This document shows, piece after piece, positions 26,246-35,388 of a DNA stretch of 64,000 nucleotides. The stretch spans positions 124,001 to 188,000 of the forward strand of contig JAFLUY010000001.1 in NCBI GenBank assembly GCA_022508565.1. The letters run 5' to 3'. This stretch comes from Erysipelotrichales bacterium (lineage in GTDB: Bacteria; Bacillota_I; Bacilli_A; RF39; UBA660). The position numbers and the translations under genes are program-made. The number at the start of each line of letters is the position of its first letter. The stretch's first letter is position 1. Under the pieces are notes generated by a model that was not told the DNA's origin, searched no databases, and worked only from the letters and a program-made list of their open reading frames with translations.

Positions 26246-28341
26246 TTAAGAGGTTTTTTAAAAACAGGGTGGTTTTAAATACAATTATTTTAACTATATT
26301 TACTTATTCGACAGAATTAATAGTAAGAATATTCACAGGAGCACCATTTAAAGATTTTTCTATTGTTAGAATATTTTTATCTTCTTTAATTTTGAGTATG
26401 TTTGTATCCTTTTTAGGACACTTCTTGCCAAAATTAGGACAAAGAATAGTTAATATTATTTATGTTCTTTTTATTGGTTTACTTGAATTTTTTGAATTTG
26501 GTTTATCAAGTTATATTGGTTTCTTTATGGGAATAGGTAATGCTGAACAAGGAACAAAAATAAGTGAGTTTATAAAAGATTTCTTTAATTCATATAAATT
26601 AGTACACTGGACTATTTTAATTCCTTTAGTATTGTTCCTAGTATATTTTATCGTGTTTGATAGATTAGTACATAAGAATACTACTAGAAACGAAAAAATG
26701 ACTATGTTACAAAAAGTTTATATAGAAATTGTAACTGTTGTTATTATTGTTCTTCTAGGTGGAGCTTATTACTATACAGTCAGATCAAAAGAATTTCAAA
26801 ATAAATTACAAGTAGAAAGTAATTATTCTTTATGGTTATATCCTGTTAATTCAAATCTAACAGTTAATAACTATGGTGTAGCTGTTTATGTTTTCTGTGA
26901 TATTAGAGCAAATATCTTAGGAATCGATTCAGAATATGTAATGAAGATAGAAGAACAAATCTACGAATCAGAAAACAAAAATGAAAATAATGATAACACA
27001 CCTGTTGATTATACGAGAACAATTGATGATACAGCTTGGGAAAAATTAATTGCAAATACGAAAGATTCAACATTCAAAACATTAAATAATTATTTTATAA
27101 ATCGTAATATTACACAAAAGAATGATATGACAGGTATTTTTGAAGGAAAAAATTTAATAATAATCATGATGGAATCTACAAATGAAATATCTATATTAAA
27201 TAAGGATTATTTTCCAACTTTATATAAAATGTATCATGAAGGAATTTCTTTCCAAAATAATTTCTCACCAAGAAATAACTGTTCAACAGGAAATAATGAA
27301 TTTACAGCTTTATCAAGTCTATTTACTATAAATAATACTTGTACAGCTAATGCTTATAGATCAAACAAGTATTTTGAAGGTGTATTTAATGTATTTAATA
27401 ATGCTGGTTATAAAACATCTGCATACCATGATTATACTCAAAAATTTTATATGAGAAGCAAATCATTACCAAACTTAGGTGCAAATAAATATTATGGAGT
27501 TGAAGCGTTAGGTATACCATATTCAACAACTTATACTGAAGCAGACGACAAAGATATGTTTATGGCAGCACAACAATATTATATGAATGAAGATCAGTTC
27601 ATGGCATATTTTGCAACTGTAACACCACATCAATCATATATTGCTAGTCAAACATGTTCAGATAGATATTTTGATAAATATAGAAAACTTGGTTATTCAG
27701 CTAATTTGTCTAGATATCTTTCTAAGATGCAAGTAATGGATGAAGCATTTGCTGAATTGCTAAAAGAATTAGAAGATTCTGGAAAATTAAAAGACACAGT
27801 TATTGCTATATTTGGTGATCACTTCCCATATGGACTTGCAGACTCACAAATAAATGAATTCCTAAAAGCCAACAATGCTGAATACACTATTAGCAGAAAT
27901 TCTACAACAAATAAAAATGTTGACAGGACACCAATGATAATTTATAATTCAGAAATAGAACCGCTTGAGGTTAAAGATTATACAACTATAATAGATTTAT
28001 TACCAACTCTATTAAATATGTTTAATCTTGAATACGATCCGCGTCTTTATTTAGGAACTGATGTTTTCTCTGAATCTCATGCATCTAGAGCAGTATTTGC
28101 TGATGGATCTTGGGCAGATGAACGTGGTTATTATCATGCGCCAAACAGTAAAATGACTTATCTTGAAGGTGCTGAACACTATTCAACTGATGAATTAGTA
28201 TATATTAATCAAGAAATATCAAAAAGACAAAAAATGAGTGAATCTGCAATTAGATCTAACTACTTTAAGTATTTAGGTGAAGGATTAGAAAAATATAAAG
28301 TTAAAGAAGAAACGACGGAAAAGACTGAAGTACAAGAATAA
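26242..28341 (+). CDS. LTA-synthase-like membrane sulfatase-family enzyme
   Basis: 699 residues. Five N-terminal membrane helices (about 8-30, 40-62, 68-95, 118-140, 160-182) are followed by an extracellular alkaline-phosphatase-fold domain from about 300. The metal-binding Glu is in IIIMMESTNEIS; the nucleophilic Thr corresponds to NNCSTGNNEFTA; the metal pair is in IFGDHFPYG. This is the layout of lipoteichoic acid synthases and related phosphoglycerol transferases that use phosphatidylglycerol as donor. The predicted linker (240-300) is Asn/Asp-rich and likely cleavable. Length is near that of LtaS (about 650). True LTA synthesis versus glycolipid primase activity cannot be told apart from sequence. 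Coupled to rnhB. Confidence 0.88.
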   Translation: MIKRFFKNRVVLNTIILTIFTYSTELIVRIFTGAPFKDFSIVRIFLSSLILSMFVSFLGHFLPKLGQRIVNIIYVLFIGLLEFFEFGLSSYIGFFMGIGNAEQGTKISEFIKDFFNSYKLVHWTILIPLVLFLVYFIVFDRLVHKNTTRNEKMTMLQKVYIEIVTVVIIVLLGGAYYYTVRSKEFQNKLQVESNYSLWLYPVNSNLTVNNYGVAVYVFCDIRANILGIDSEYVMKIEEQIYESENKNENNDNTPVDYTRTIDDTAWEKLIANTKDSTFKTLNNYFINRNITQKNDMTGIFEGKNLIIIMMESTNEISILNKDYFPTLYKMYHEGISFQNNFSPRNNCSTGNNEFTALSSLFTINNTCTANAYRSNKYFEGVFNVFNNAGYKTSAYHDYTQKFYMRSKSLPNLGANKYYGVEALGIPYSTTYTEADDKDMFMAAQQYYMNEDQFMAYFATVTPHQSYIASQTCSDRYFDKYRKLGYSANLSRYLSKMQVMDEAFAELLKELEDSGKLKDTVIAIFGDHFPYGLADSQINEFLKANNAEYTISRNSTTNKNVDRTPMIIYNSEIEPLEVKDYTTIIDLLPTLLNMFNLEYDPRLYLGTDVFSESHASRAVFADGSWADERGYYHAPNSKMTYLEGAEHYSTDELVYINQEISKRQKMSESAIRSNYFKYLGEGLEKYKVKEETTEKTEVQE

Positions 28342-28361
28342 TATGAAAGCGAGGAAAGCAG

Positions 28362-30380
28362 ATGAAACTAGTAATAGTTGAGTCCCCAGCAAAAACTCAT
28401 ACAATCAGTGCTTATTTAGGTGATGAATACAAAGTTGTTTCAAGTAAAGGTCACATACGTGACCTTTCTACAACTGGAAAATATGGTTTAGGTGTTGATG
28501 TTGAAAATAATTTTGAACCAAACTATATTCCTATAGCAGGCAAAAAGAAAGATATTGCATCTTTAAAAAAAGATGTTAAAGAAAGTGATTTTATTTATCT
28601 TGCTACTGACCCTGACCGTGAAGGAGAAGCAATAAGCTGGCACTTATATGATGCTTTAGATATTGATGATTCAAAGTATGAAAGAGTAGTATTTAACGAA
28701 ATTACTAAACCTGCAGTTAAAGAAGCTTTTAATAATGCTAGAAAAATTGATTATAACTTAGTTAAATCACAAGAAACAAGAAGAATACTAGATAGAATTA
28801 TCGGGTTTAGACTTTCTAAACTTATGCAATCAAAAACTGGTGGAAAAAGTGCTGGACGTGTTCAATCTGTAGCTTTAAAACTAATTGTTGATCGTGAAAG
28901 AGAAATTGAGGCATTTATTCCAGAAGAATATTGGACAATAACAGCCAAGTTTAAAGATTTTGAAAGCACACTTGAAAAATATAAGAGTGATAAAATTGAA
29001 GTTCATTCAGAAGAAGAAGCAAATATAATTGTTGATGCTTTAAGTAATGAATACAAAATTGAATCTATTGAGCAAAAAGAGAAGAATAGAAGTGGTGTAA
29101 TGCCATTTACAACTTCAACACTACAACAAGCTTGCATTAATAAATTTAATTACAATTCAACTAAAGTAATGTCAGTTGCTCAAAAACTTTATGAAGGAAT
29201 TAATCTTGGAAATGAAACTGTCGGTTTAATTACTTATATGCGTACAGATTCAACAAGATTATCACCAATTTTTATTAATGAAACTTTTAAATATATCGAA
29301 GATACCTATGGCAAAAATTATGTTGGTGCTGTTAAAAAGGGTAAAAAAAATGATAATATTCAAGATGCTCACGAAGCTATAAGACCTACAAGCATTACTC
29401 GTACACCAGAAAGTGTCAAGAAATATTTATCAAGCGATGAGTATAAGATTTATTCAATTATATATGCACGTGCTTTAGCTTCACTTATGAAAGATGCAAA
29501 AGTTTTAGCAACAACGGTTATCTTAGATAATAATGAATATAAGTTTAAGAGCACCGGTCAAATATTAATCTTTGATGGTTTCTTAGCTGCTTATAAAGAT
29601 TATTCAGTTTCAAACGATGTAATATTACCAGACTTTAAAGAGTTTAATGGTGTTGTATCCACAACTGATGTTCTAAAAGAACAAAAATTTACTAAACCAT
29701 CTAGTAGATATACCGAAGCAACACTAATTGAGGAAATGGAAAAGTTAGGCATTGGTCGTCCAAGTACATATGCCACAACTATGAAAACATTAAAAGACCG
29801 TGACTATGTTAAAGTTGAAGAGAAAAAATTCCATCCAACTGAAATGGGTATTGAAACTACTGATAAATTACAAGAATTTTTCTCAAATATAATTAATGTT
29901 GAATATACAGCAACTATGGAAACAGATTTAGATAAGATTGCCGATGATGATTTGGATAATATTAAAGTATTAAAAGATTTTTACAAAGAATTTGAACCAC
30001 TTGTTCAAACTGCATTTAAGGATATGGAGAAAAAAGCCCCTAAACTTACAGGAGAGACTTGCCCTGAGTGTGGAAGCGAATTAGTTATCAGAAAAGGTAG
30101 ATTTGGCGAATTTACAGCCTGCAGTAACTATCCAACTTGTAAGTATATAAAGAAGGAAGAAAAAGTTATAGTTACTATATGTAAATGTTCTAAATGTTCA
30201 GGAGATATAGTAGAAAAAACAACAAGAAAAGGCAAAACTTTCTATGGATGTAACAATTATCCTAAATGTGATTTAGCCGTTTGGGATAAGCCAACTGGGG
30301 ATGTTTGTCCTGAATGTTCATCTTTATTAGTTGAAAAAAAGGATGAAATAAAATGTTCTAGTTGTGAATATACTAAATAA
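28362..30380 (+). CDS. topA: DNA topoisomerase I
   Basis: Relaxes negative supercoils by single-strand passage. 672 residues. TOPRIM VIVESPAKTHTISAYLG (about 4-20) with the acidic DPDREGEAISWH (about 86-97). Catalytic Tyr in LITYMRTDSTRLS (about 289-301). Two complete C-terminal zinc ribbons (CPECGSELV...CSNYPTC and CKCSKCSGD...CNNYPKC) plus a third (CPECSSLL...CSSCEY) bind DNA. Length and layout are normal for Firmicutes. Follows the LTA-synthase-like gene by 20 bases; terminator overlaps the stop. Confidence 0.98.
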   Translation: MKLVIVESPAKTHTISAYLGDEYKVVSSKGHIRDLSTTGKYGLGVDVENNFEPNYIPIAGKKKDIASLKKDVKESDFIYLATDPDREGEAISWHLYDALDIDDSKYERVVFNEITKPAVKEAFNNARKIDYNLVKSQETRRILDRIIGFRLSKLMQSKTGGKSAGRVQSVALKLIVDREREIEAFIPEEYWTITAKFKDFESTLEKYKSDKIEVHSEEEANIIVDALSNEYKIESIEQKEKNRSGVMPFTTSTLQQACINKFNYNSTKVMSVAQKLYEGINLGNETVGLITYMRTDSTRLSPIFINETFKYIEDTYGKNYVGAVKKGKKNDNIQDAHEAIRPTSITRTPESVKKYLSSDEYKIYSIIYARALASLMKDAKVLATTVILDNNEYKFKSTGQILIFDGFLAAYKDYSVSNDVILPDFKEFNGVVSTTDVLKEQKFTKPSSRYTEATLIEEMEKLGIGRPSTYATTMKTLKDRDYVKVEEKKFHPTEMGIETTDKLQEFFSNIINVEYTATMETDLDKIADDDLDNIKVLKDFYKEFEPLVQTAFKDMEKKAPKLTGETCPECGSELVIRKGRFGEFTACSNYPTCKYIKKEEKVIVTICKCSKCSGDIVEKTTRKGKTFYGCNNYPKCDLAVWDKPTGDVCPECSSLLVEKKDEIKCSSCEYTK

Positions 30381-30402
30381 AAGACAATTAATGTCTTTTT
30401 AT
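30378..30402 (+). terminator. Terminator of topA
   Basis: Stem AAAAGAC / GTCTTTT around an ATTAAT loop, then T-rich. Confidence 0.8.
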
Positions 30403-30451
30403 TTTGCAAAAGAAACACACATTTAGTATAATAAACCACTGAGGTGGGTAT

Positions 30452-31117
30452 ATGAATCTAATGGATTATGTGTTGGAATATTTATTACATGGATTCGAAA
30501 GTAAATCATGTGAGTTTTATCATGTTATAAGAGAAAATCCTGCACCAAAAGAAGTTATTGATTATATCTATAATGTTATCTTGCCATTAAAAGTTAAAAT
30601 ACAAGGGAACGATATTATGCCCGCCAGATGTCTATTTCACCAAGGTAAGTTTCTTAGTTGGTGTTGGGAAACCACTCAGACAATGGCACCACTTATTCAA
30701 GACGCTTATATAGCAAGAGGAATATTATTTTTCAAAAGAAGATATCCCGTATATGATCCTAAAATGATTGAATACTTTAATTATAATCATGCGTGGATTT
30801 ATTTTATGTATGATGGAGATGAATATGTTTTTGATCCATGCCTAAAGATTATTTGTTCACGTTCATTATATGATGAAGTATTTGAGGTTAATATAATAAA
30901 AGAAATACCAACTATTGAAGTAAAACAAGAAATGTTAGATACATTAGTATCTGCTGGTATATGTTTAGATAAAGAAAATAACATTTACAAAGTAAATATT
31001 CTTGGCACTTGGAGCAAGTGGAATAATTTTTATACAGGAGATATAGACTATACAGCAAAACTTCATGACAATAAAATTTTAAACTTAGAAGCTATTTATA
31101 ATAGTCATAACTCTTAA
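30452..31117 (+). CDS. Transglutaminase-like (papain-fold) protein of unknown role
   Basis: 221 residues, no signal peptide. A Cys-His-Asp set in the right order is visible: Cys in FLSWCWETTQTMAPL (about 67-81), His in YNHAWIYFMYDG (about 111-122), Asp in VFDPCLKI (about 127-134). The Trp-rich context after the Cys and the 'HAW' then 'xDP' spacing are typical of transglutaminase-like cysteine proteases. It could act as peptidase, amidase or cross-linking enzyme; this is inference from motifs. It has its own -10 element (TATAAT 30427-30432, no clear -35) and a GAGGTGGG site, and ends before the T-box promoter without a clear terminator. Confidence 0.65.
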   Translation: MNLMDYVLEYLLHGFESKSCEFYHVIRENPAPKEVIDYIYNVILPLKVKIQGNDIMPARCLFHQGKFLSWCWETTQTMAPLIQDAYIARGILFFKRRYPVYDPKMIEYFNYNHAWIYFMYDGDEYVFDPCLKIICSRSLYDEVFEVNIIKEIPTIEVKQEMLDTLVSAGICLDKENNIYKVNILGTWSKWNNFYTGDIDYTAKLHDNKILNLEAIYNSHNS

Positions 31118-31165
31118 AATATTTACATATATTATAAATATTATATCAAGTTTATACCTATTATA

Positions 31166-31194
31166 TTGACAAAAATAGGCCAAACTACTATAAT
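31166..31194 (+). promoter_or_regulatory. Consensus sigma-A promoter of the hisS operon
   Basis: TTGACA (31166-31171), 17-base spacer, TATAAT (31189-31194): a perfect consensus promoter that feeds the T-box leader. Confidence 0.95.
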
Positions 31195-31200
31195 AAAGTT

Positions 31201-31397
31201 AACTTTTGTGGGGAAGACCCGACTTAATAATTAAATATGAAAGAGAAGGCTAGATGGTGGAAATGCCGCATATGTATTATTTTGATAACACTTCCAGAAA
31301 ACAAAACGCTTGTAGCGATAAAACAAATGAAGAGTACCTATGTAAAGTAAGGTGGCACCGCGGATTCGTTCGTCCTTACATTATGTAGGTTTTTTTA
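31201..31397 (+). ncRNA. T-box leader with AACAC specifier region
   Basis: A tRNA-sensing leader of about 200 bases. Stem I base: GGAAG (31212-31216) with CTTCC (31291-31295). Above the specifier loop, AATAAT with ATTATT. The distal part AAGAGAAGGCTAGATGGTGG has the AGAGA and GATGG elements. The T-box AAGGTGGCACCGCGG is at 31349-31363. The specifier side reads TTGATAACACTTCC; helix limits place AAC (Asn, 31287-31289, followed by A) as the codon, but the overlapping CAC (His, 31289-31291) is also possible. Uncharged tRNA would stabilise the antiterminator. A 17-base near-complementary pair (31336-31352 with 31374-31390) forms the terminator stem. The operon needs His, Asp and Asn charging. Confidence 0.93.
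31336..31397 (+). terminator. Conditional terminator of the T-box leader
   Basis: ACCTATGTAAAGTAAGG pairs with CCTTACATTATGTAGGT with three mismatches or wobbles, followed by seven T. It encloses the T-box sequence, so antiterminator and terminator compete. Confidence 0.85.
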
Positions 31398-31415
31398 TTG
31401 AAAGGATTGGTTTAA

Positions 31416-32666
31416 ATGATAACAAAACAAAAAGGAACAAATGATATCTACGGGGAAGCTGCAAAAAAACGCGCATATGTTAATGAAATACTTGCAACAT
31501 TATGTGAAAAATACAATTATGGTTATATTGAAACGCCGGTATTTGAAGCAAGTGAATTATTCCATAGAGGCGTTGGCGAAACAACCGATATGGTTCAAAA
31601 AGAAACATATGATTTTAAAGATAGAGGAGATAGAGACTTAACCCTTCGTCCAGAAGGAACAGCTCCTGTTGTAAGATGGTTTATTGAAAATAAGTTATAT
31701 GGAAATATGACAGATCCAGTAAAAGTATTTTATAACATGAAAATGTACCGTTATGAGCGCCCTCAAAGTGGACGTATGAGAGAATTAACTCAATGGGGAT
31801 TTGAATGTTTTGGTTCTGATGAAGTAATAAGTGATGCTGAAGTTATTTCTCTTGCCTATAATGCTTATCGTCTTTTAGGTTTAGATGATGTAGTAGTTGA
31901 ACTTAATACTCTAGGAGATACCGAATCGAGAAGTAATTATCGCGAGGCTCTAGTTGAATATTTTAAACCGCATATTAAAGATTTATGTGAAGACTGCCAA
32001 GAAAGATTTGAAAAAAATCCCTTAAGAATATTAGATTGTAAAGTGGATGCTGGTAATGATATTTTAAAACATGCTCCTAAAACCATTGACTATTTAAACG
32101 AAGAAAGTAAAGCAAGATTTGAAAAATTAAAAGATTTACTTGAATTAATGGATATCAATTATGTTGTAAATACAAATCTTGTTAGAGGTCTAGATTATTA
32201 TAATCACACTGTTTTTGAAATCTCACTTAATGGTTCATATGCCTTAGGTGGTGGTGGAAGATATAATGGTTTAGTTGAAACATTAGATGGTCCATCAACA
32301 CCAGCAGTTGGTTTTGCTATGGGTCTAGATAGAACTATTATGGCTATGGAAGAAAATGGTGTAAACATTCCAATCAATGATTCAATAGATTTATATATTC
32401 TTTATGTATCTGATACTGAACAAGAAACAGCAGCGTACCTTACTCAAGATTTAAGATTAAATGGTTTTATTGTTGAAACTGATTCGATGAAAAAGTCATT
32501 AAAAGCACAATTTAAAAGCGTTGATAGATTTAATTCTAAATATTTAATTGTTTTAAATGAAGAAGAGTTAAAAACAAATAAAGTTACAATAAAAGATAAT
32601 AAAACAAAAGAAGAAGAACAAGTAAGTTTAAATGATATAGCAGATTATTTAGATATGCATATGTAA
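31416..32666 (+). CDS. hisS: Histidyl-tRNA synthetase
   Basis: Class II synthetase charging tRNA(His). 416 residues. N-terminal QKGTNDIYGE and motif 2 MYRYERPQSGRMRELTQWG (about 109-127), His-specific LVRGLDYYNHTVFE (about 248-261) and ALGGGGRYNGLVE (about 268-280) motifs, followed by the anticodon-binding domain. First gene of the T-box-controlled operon; spaced 11 bases from the next gene. Confidence 0.98.
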   Translation: MITKQKGTNDIYGEAAKKRAYVNEILATLCEKYNYGYIETPVFEASELFHRGVGETTDMVQKETYDFKDRGDRDLTLRPEGTAPVVRWFIENKLYGNMTDPVKVFYNMKMYRYERPQSGRMRELTQWGFECFGSDEVISDAEVISLAYNAYRLLGLDDVVVELNTLGDTESRSNYREALVEYFKPHIKDLCEDCQERFEKNPLRILDCKVDAGNDILKHAPKTIDYLNEESKARFEKLKDLLELMDINYVVNTNLVRGLDYYNHTVFEISLNGSYALGGGGRYNGLVETLDGPSTPAVGFAMGLDRTIMAMEENGVNIPINDSIDLYILYVSDTEQETAAYLTQDLRLNGFIVETDSMKKSLKAQFKSVDRFNSKYLIVLNEEELKTNKVTIKDNKTKEEEQVSLNDIADYLDMHM

Positions 32667-32677
32667 GGAGAATAAAT

Positions 32678-33967
32678 ATGGAAAGAATTTTAATTAATAA
32701 TTTAGAAGAAGAAAAAGAAGCTCGCATTAGTGGCTGGGCTGAAAAAATAAGAGATACTAAATATATGATTTTTGTAATTCTAAAGGATCGCACTGGTTCT
32801 ATACAGGTATCTATTGATAAAGAAAATAACAAAGATATTGTAGCATCTCTCGAAGGAGTACTTGCTAATTCAGTTTTAACATTCACAGGTAAAATGGTTA
32901 AAAGTGAATATGTAAAACAAGGAGGTAAAGAATTTTTACCAGTTAGTGTTGAAATACTTTCATCTGCAGAAGGACTACCAATTGATGAAACAGCAAATAT
33001 TGATACTCGTTTAGATTATCGTTGGATTGATTTAAGAAGTAGAAAAAATAATTTAATGATAAATGTTCAAACAGCATTTGTTGATGGTATGCGTTCTTTT
33101 CTAATTAGTGAAGATTTTACAGAAATTCATACGCCAAAATTGATTGCAACAGCTTCTGAATCAGGTTCAGATGTATTTGAAGTAAAATATTTTGACCGTA
33201 AGGCTTATCTTGCTCAAAGCCCACAATTTTATAAACAAATGGCAATGGCTGCTGGATTTGAAAGAATATTTGAAGTAGCTCCAGCATTTAGAGCAGAAAA
33301 TTCAAATACTAATAGACACACAACCGAGTTTACATCATTTGATTTAGAATTTTCCTATATAGATTCTTTTGAAGATGTAATGGATATGGAAGAACGTCTA
33401 ATTATTGCCGGTTTAGAGAATGTTAAAGAAAAATATGAGAATGAAATAAAAGAAGTATTTGGCGTTGATATCGTTATTCCAACGCGACCATTCCCAAGAG
33501 TTAAACTTCCTGATTTATATCAAGAACTTGCTAAACGTTATGATTATAAAATACCTGAACATGATATTGGTGATATGAATGCTGAAGCAGAAAAATTAAC
33601 TAGTCGTTATGCAATGGAAGAATTTGGACACGAATTTATCTTTGTCACAGACTTTGCTAAAACAAAGAGGGCATTCTATCATATGAGAAAAGATGATATT
33701 CCTCAAGGATATGACCTTATTTGGAAGGGTACAGAAATTACAACTGGTGCACAAAGAGAACATCGTTATGAATTAATAAAAAAACAAGCAGAAGAAAAAG
33801 GTTTAGGAAAAGATGTTGAATTCTACATTGAATTCTTCCGTTATGGTTGTCCTCCACACGGTGGCTTTGCAATTGGAGTAGACCGTTTAACAATGCTTTT
33901 ATTAGGGCTTCCAAGTTTAAAAGAAGAAATGTTTATATTTAGAGGTCCAAGTAGATTAACTCCTTAA
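32678..33967 (+). CDS. aspS2: Archaeal-type aspartyl-tRNA synthetase (probable tRNA(Asp/Asn) type)
   Basis: 429 residues, class IIb. An N-terminal OB fold (ARISGWAEKIRDTKYMIFVI) precedes a catalytic core with TASESGSDVFEVKYF, LAQSPQFYKQ, RAENSNTNRHTTEF and FFRYGCPPHGGFAIGVDRL. The short length and lack of the large GAD insertion mark it as archaeal-type, unlike the 584-residue bacterial AspRS encoded 1.4 kb downstream. In Clostridia such a second AspRS is non-discriminating and makes Asp-tRNA(Asn), which GatCAB amidates; gatCAB lies in this same operon. Known specificity residues of the archaeal enzyme (Trp versus His, and Lys versus Pro, in the OB fold) are replaced by other residues, so specificity is inference. 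Confidence 0.9.
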   Translation: MERILINNLEEEKEARISGWAEKIRDTKYMIFVILKDRTGSIQVSIDKENNKDIVASLEGVLANSVLTFTGKMVKSEYVKQGGKEFLPVSVEILSSAEGLPIDETANIDTRLDYRWIDLRSRKNNLMINVQTAFVDGMRSFLISEDFTEIHTPKLIATASESGSDVFEVKYFDRKAYLAQSPQFYKQMAMAAGFERIFEVAPAFRAENSNTNRHTTEFTSFDLEFSYIDSFEDVMDMEERLIIAGLENVKEKYENEIKEVFGVDIVIPTRPFPRVKLPDLYQELAKRYDYKIPEHDIGDMNAEAEKLTSRYAMEEFGHEFIFVTDFAKTKRAFYHMRKDDIPQGYDLIWKGTEITTGAQREHRYELIKKQAEEKGLGKDVEFYIEFFRYGCPPHGGFAIGVDRLTMLLLGLPSLKEEMFIFRGPSRLTP

Positions 33968-34010
33968 TTTTTTAGAAAGGGAATTTATTATTCTATAAAT
34001 GGTGATTTAT

Positions 34011-35372
34011 ATGGATTTAATTGATTTATTTAAAAATAAACAAATTGGTGAGAATGTAACTGTTGAAGGTTGGATTCGCAATCATCGTGATCAAAAGAAT
34101 TTTGGCTTTATTGATTTTTCAGATGGAACATGTCAAGAACATCTGCAAATTGTTTATGATGATAGTTTACCTAATTTTGATGAAATAAAAAAACTATTAG
34201 TGGGTTGTGCAATTGAAGCTAGTGGAACTATCATCGAATCAAAAGGTAGCCAAGATATCGAATTACAGGCAACAAGCATTAAAATACTAGGCACTTGCCC
34301 AAGTGATTATCCACTACAAGCAAAAGGTAGACCAACTCGTGAATTTTTAAGAGAAATTGCATACCTTAGACCTAGAACAAATTTATTTCAAGCTGTTTTT
34401 CGCGTTAGAAGTATAGCAGCTTATGCCATTCACAAGTATTTTCAAGAAAGAGGATATGTCTATTTCCATGCACCAATTATAACAGCAAGTGATTGCGAAG
34501 GTGCAGGAGAAATGTTCCAAGTTACAACTCTTCCACTTGATGAATTAAAAGGCAAGTTAGATTATACGAAGGATTTCTTTGGTAAACTTGCAGGATTAAC
34601 CGTAAGTGGCCAATTAGAAGCTGAGACATTCGCCTTAAGTTATAAAAAAACATATACTTTTGGGCCGACTTTTAGAGCAGAAAATTCCAACACAAAAGTT
34701 CATGCCTCAGAATTTTGGATGATTGAACCAGAAATGGCTTTCTGTGATTTGGAGGGTGACATGGATGTTATGGAAGATATGCTAAAATATGTTGTTAAAT
34801 ATGTTTTAGATAATGCTCCGCAAGAAATTGATCTATTTGATAAATTTGTTGAAAAAGGCCTAAAAGAAAAACTAGAAAGACTTGTAAATAGCGAGTTTAC
34901 TAGAATTGATCATAAAGATGTAATAACTATATTAAAAAAAGCTAATGTTGAGTGGGAATTTGAACCAGAGTATGGTCAAGACATTGCTAAAGAACACGAA
35001 AAATATATTACTGACTATTTTAATGGACCAGTATTTATTAAAAACTGGCCAAAAGATATAAAAGCATTTTATATGAAACAAAACAGTGATAATGAAACAG
35101 TAGCTGCCGTTGATCTAGAAGTCCCAGGTGCTGGTGAATTAATGGGTGGATCACAAAGAGAAGAAAATTATGAAAAACTATTAAATCGCATGGAAGAGCT
35201 TAATATGGAAACATCTGCTTTAGATTGGTATTTAAATTTAAGAAAATATGGAGGATGTGTTCATTCTGGATTTGGAATGGGATTTGAAAGACTTCTTATA
35301 TATTTAACAGGAGTTGAAAACATAAGAGATGTAATACCATACCCAAGAACACCAGGTAACTGCGATTATTAA
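34011..35372 (+). CDS. asnS: Asparaginyl-tRNA synthetase
   Basis: 453 residues, class IIb, charges tRNA(Asn) directly. N-terminal OB fold (VTVEGWIRNHRDQKNFGFID), core motifs FLREIAYLRPRTNLFQAVF, GEMFQVTTL, FGPTFRAENSNTKVHASEFW (about 220) with MIEPEMAF, which is AsnRS rather than AspRS, and a C-terminal GFGMGFERLLIYLTG. ATG 34011 follows weak signals; the in-frame start at 33999 is less likely. It provides a second way of making Asn-tRNA(Asn) beside aspS2 plus gatCAB. Confidence 0.96.
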   Translation: MDLIDLFKNKQIGENVTVEGWIRNHRDQKNFGFIDFSDGTCQEHLQIVYDDSLPNFDEIKKLLVGCAIEASGTIIESKGSQDIELQATSIKILGTCPSDYPLQAKGRPTREFLREIAYLRPRTNLFQAVFRVRSIAAYAIHKYFQERGYVYFHAPIITASDCEGAGEMFQVTTLPLDELKGKLDYTKDFFGKLAGLTVSGQLEAETFALSYKKTYTFGPTFRAENSNTKVHASEFWMIEPEMAFCDLEGDMDVMEDMLKYVVKYVLDNAPQEIDLFDKFVEKGLKEKLERLVNSEFTRIDHKDVITILKKANVEWEFEPEYGQDIAKEHEKYITDYFNGPVFIKNWPKDIKAFYMKQNSDNETVAAVDLEVPGAGELMGGSQREENYEKLLNRMEELNMETSALDWYLNLRKYGGCVHSGFGMGFERLLIYLTGVENIRDVIPYPRTPGNCDY

Positions 35373-35388
35373 AAGAGAGGGGATATTA

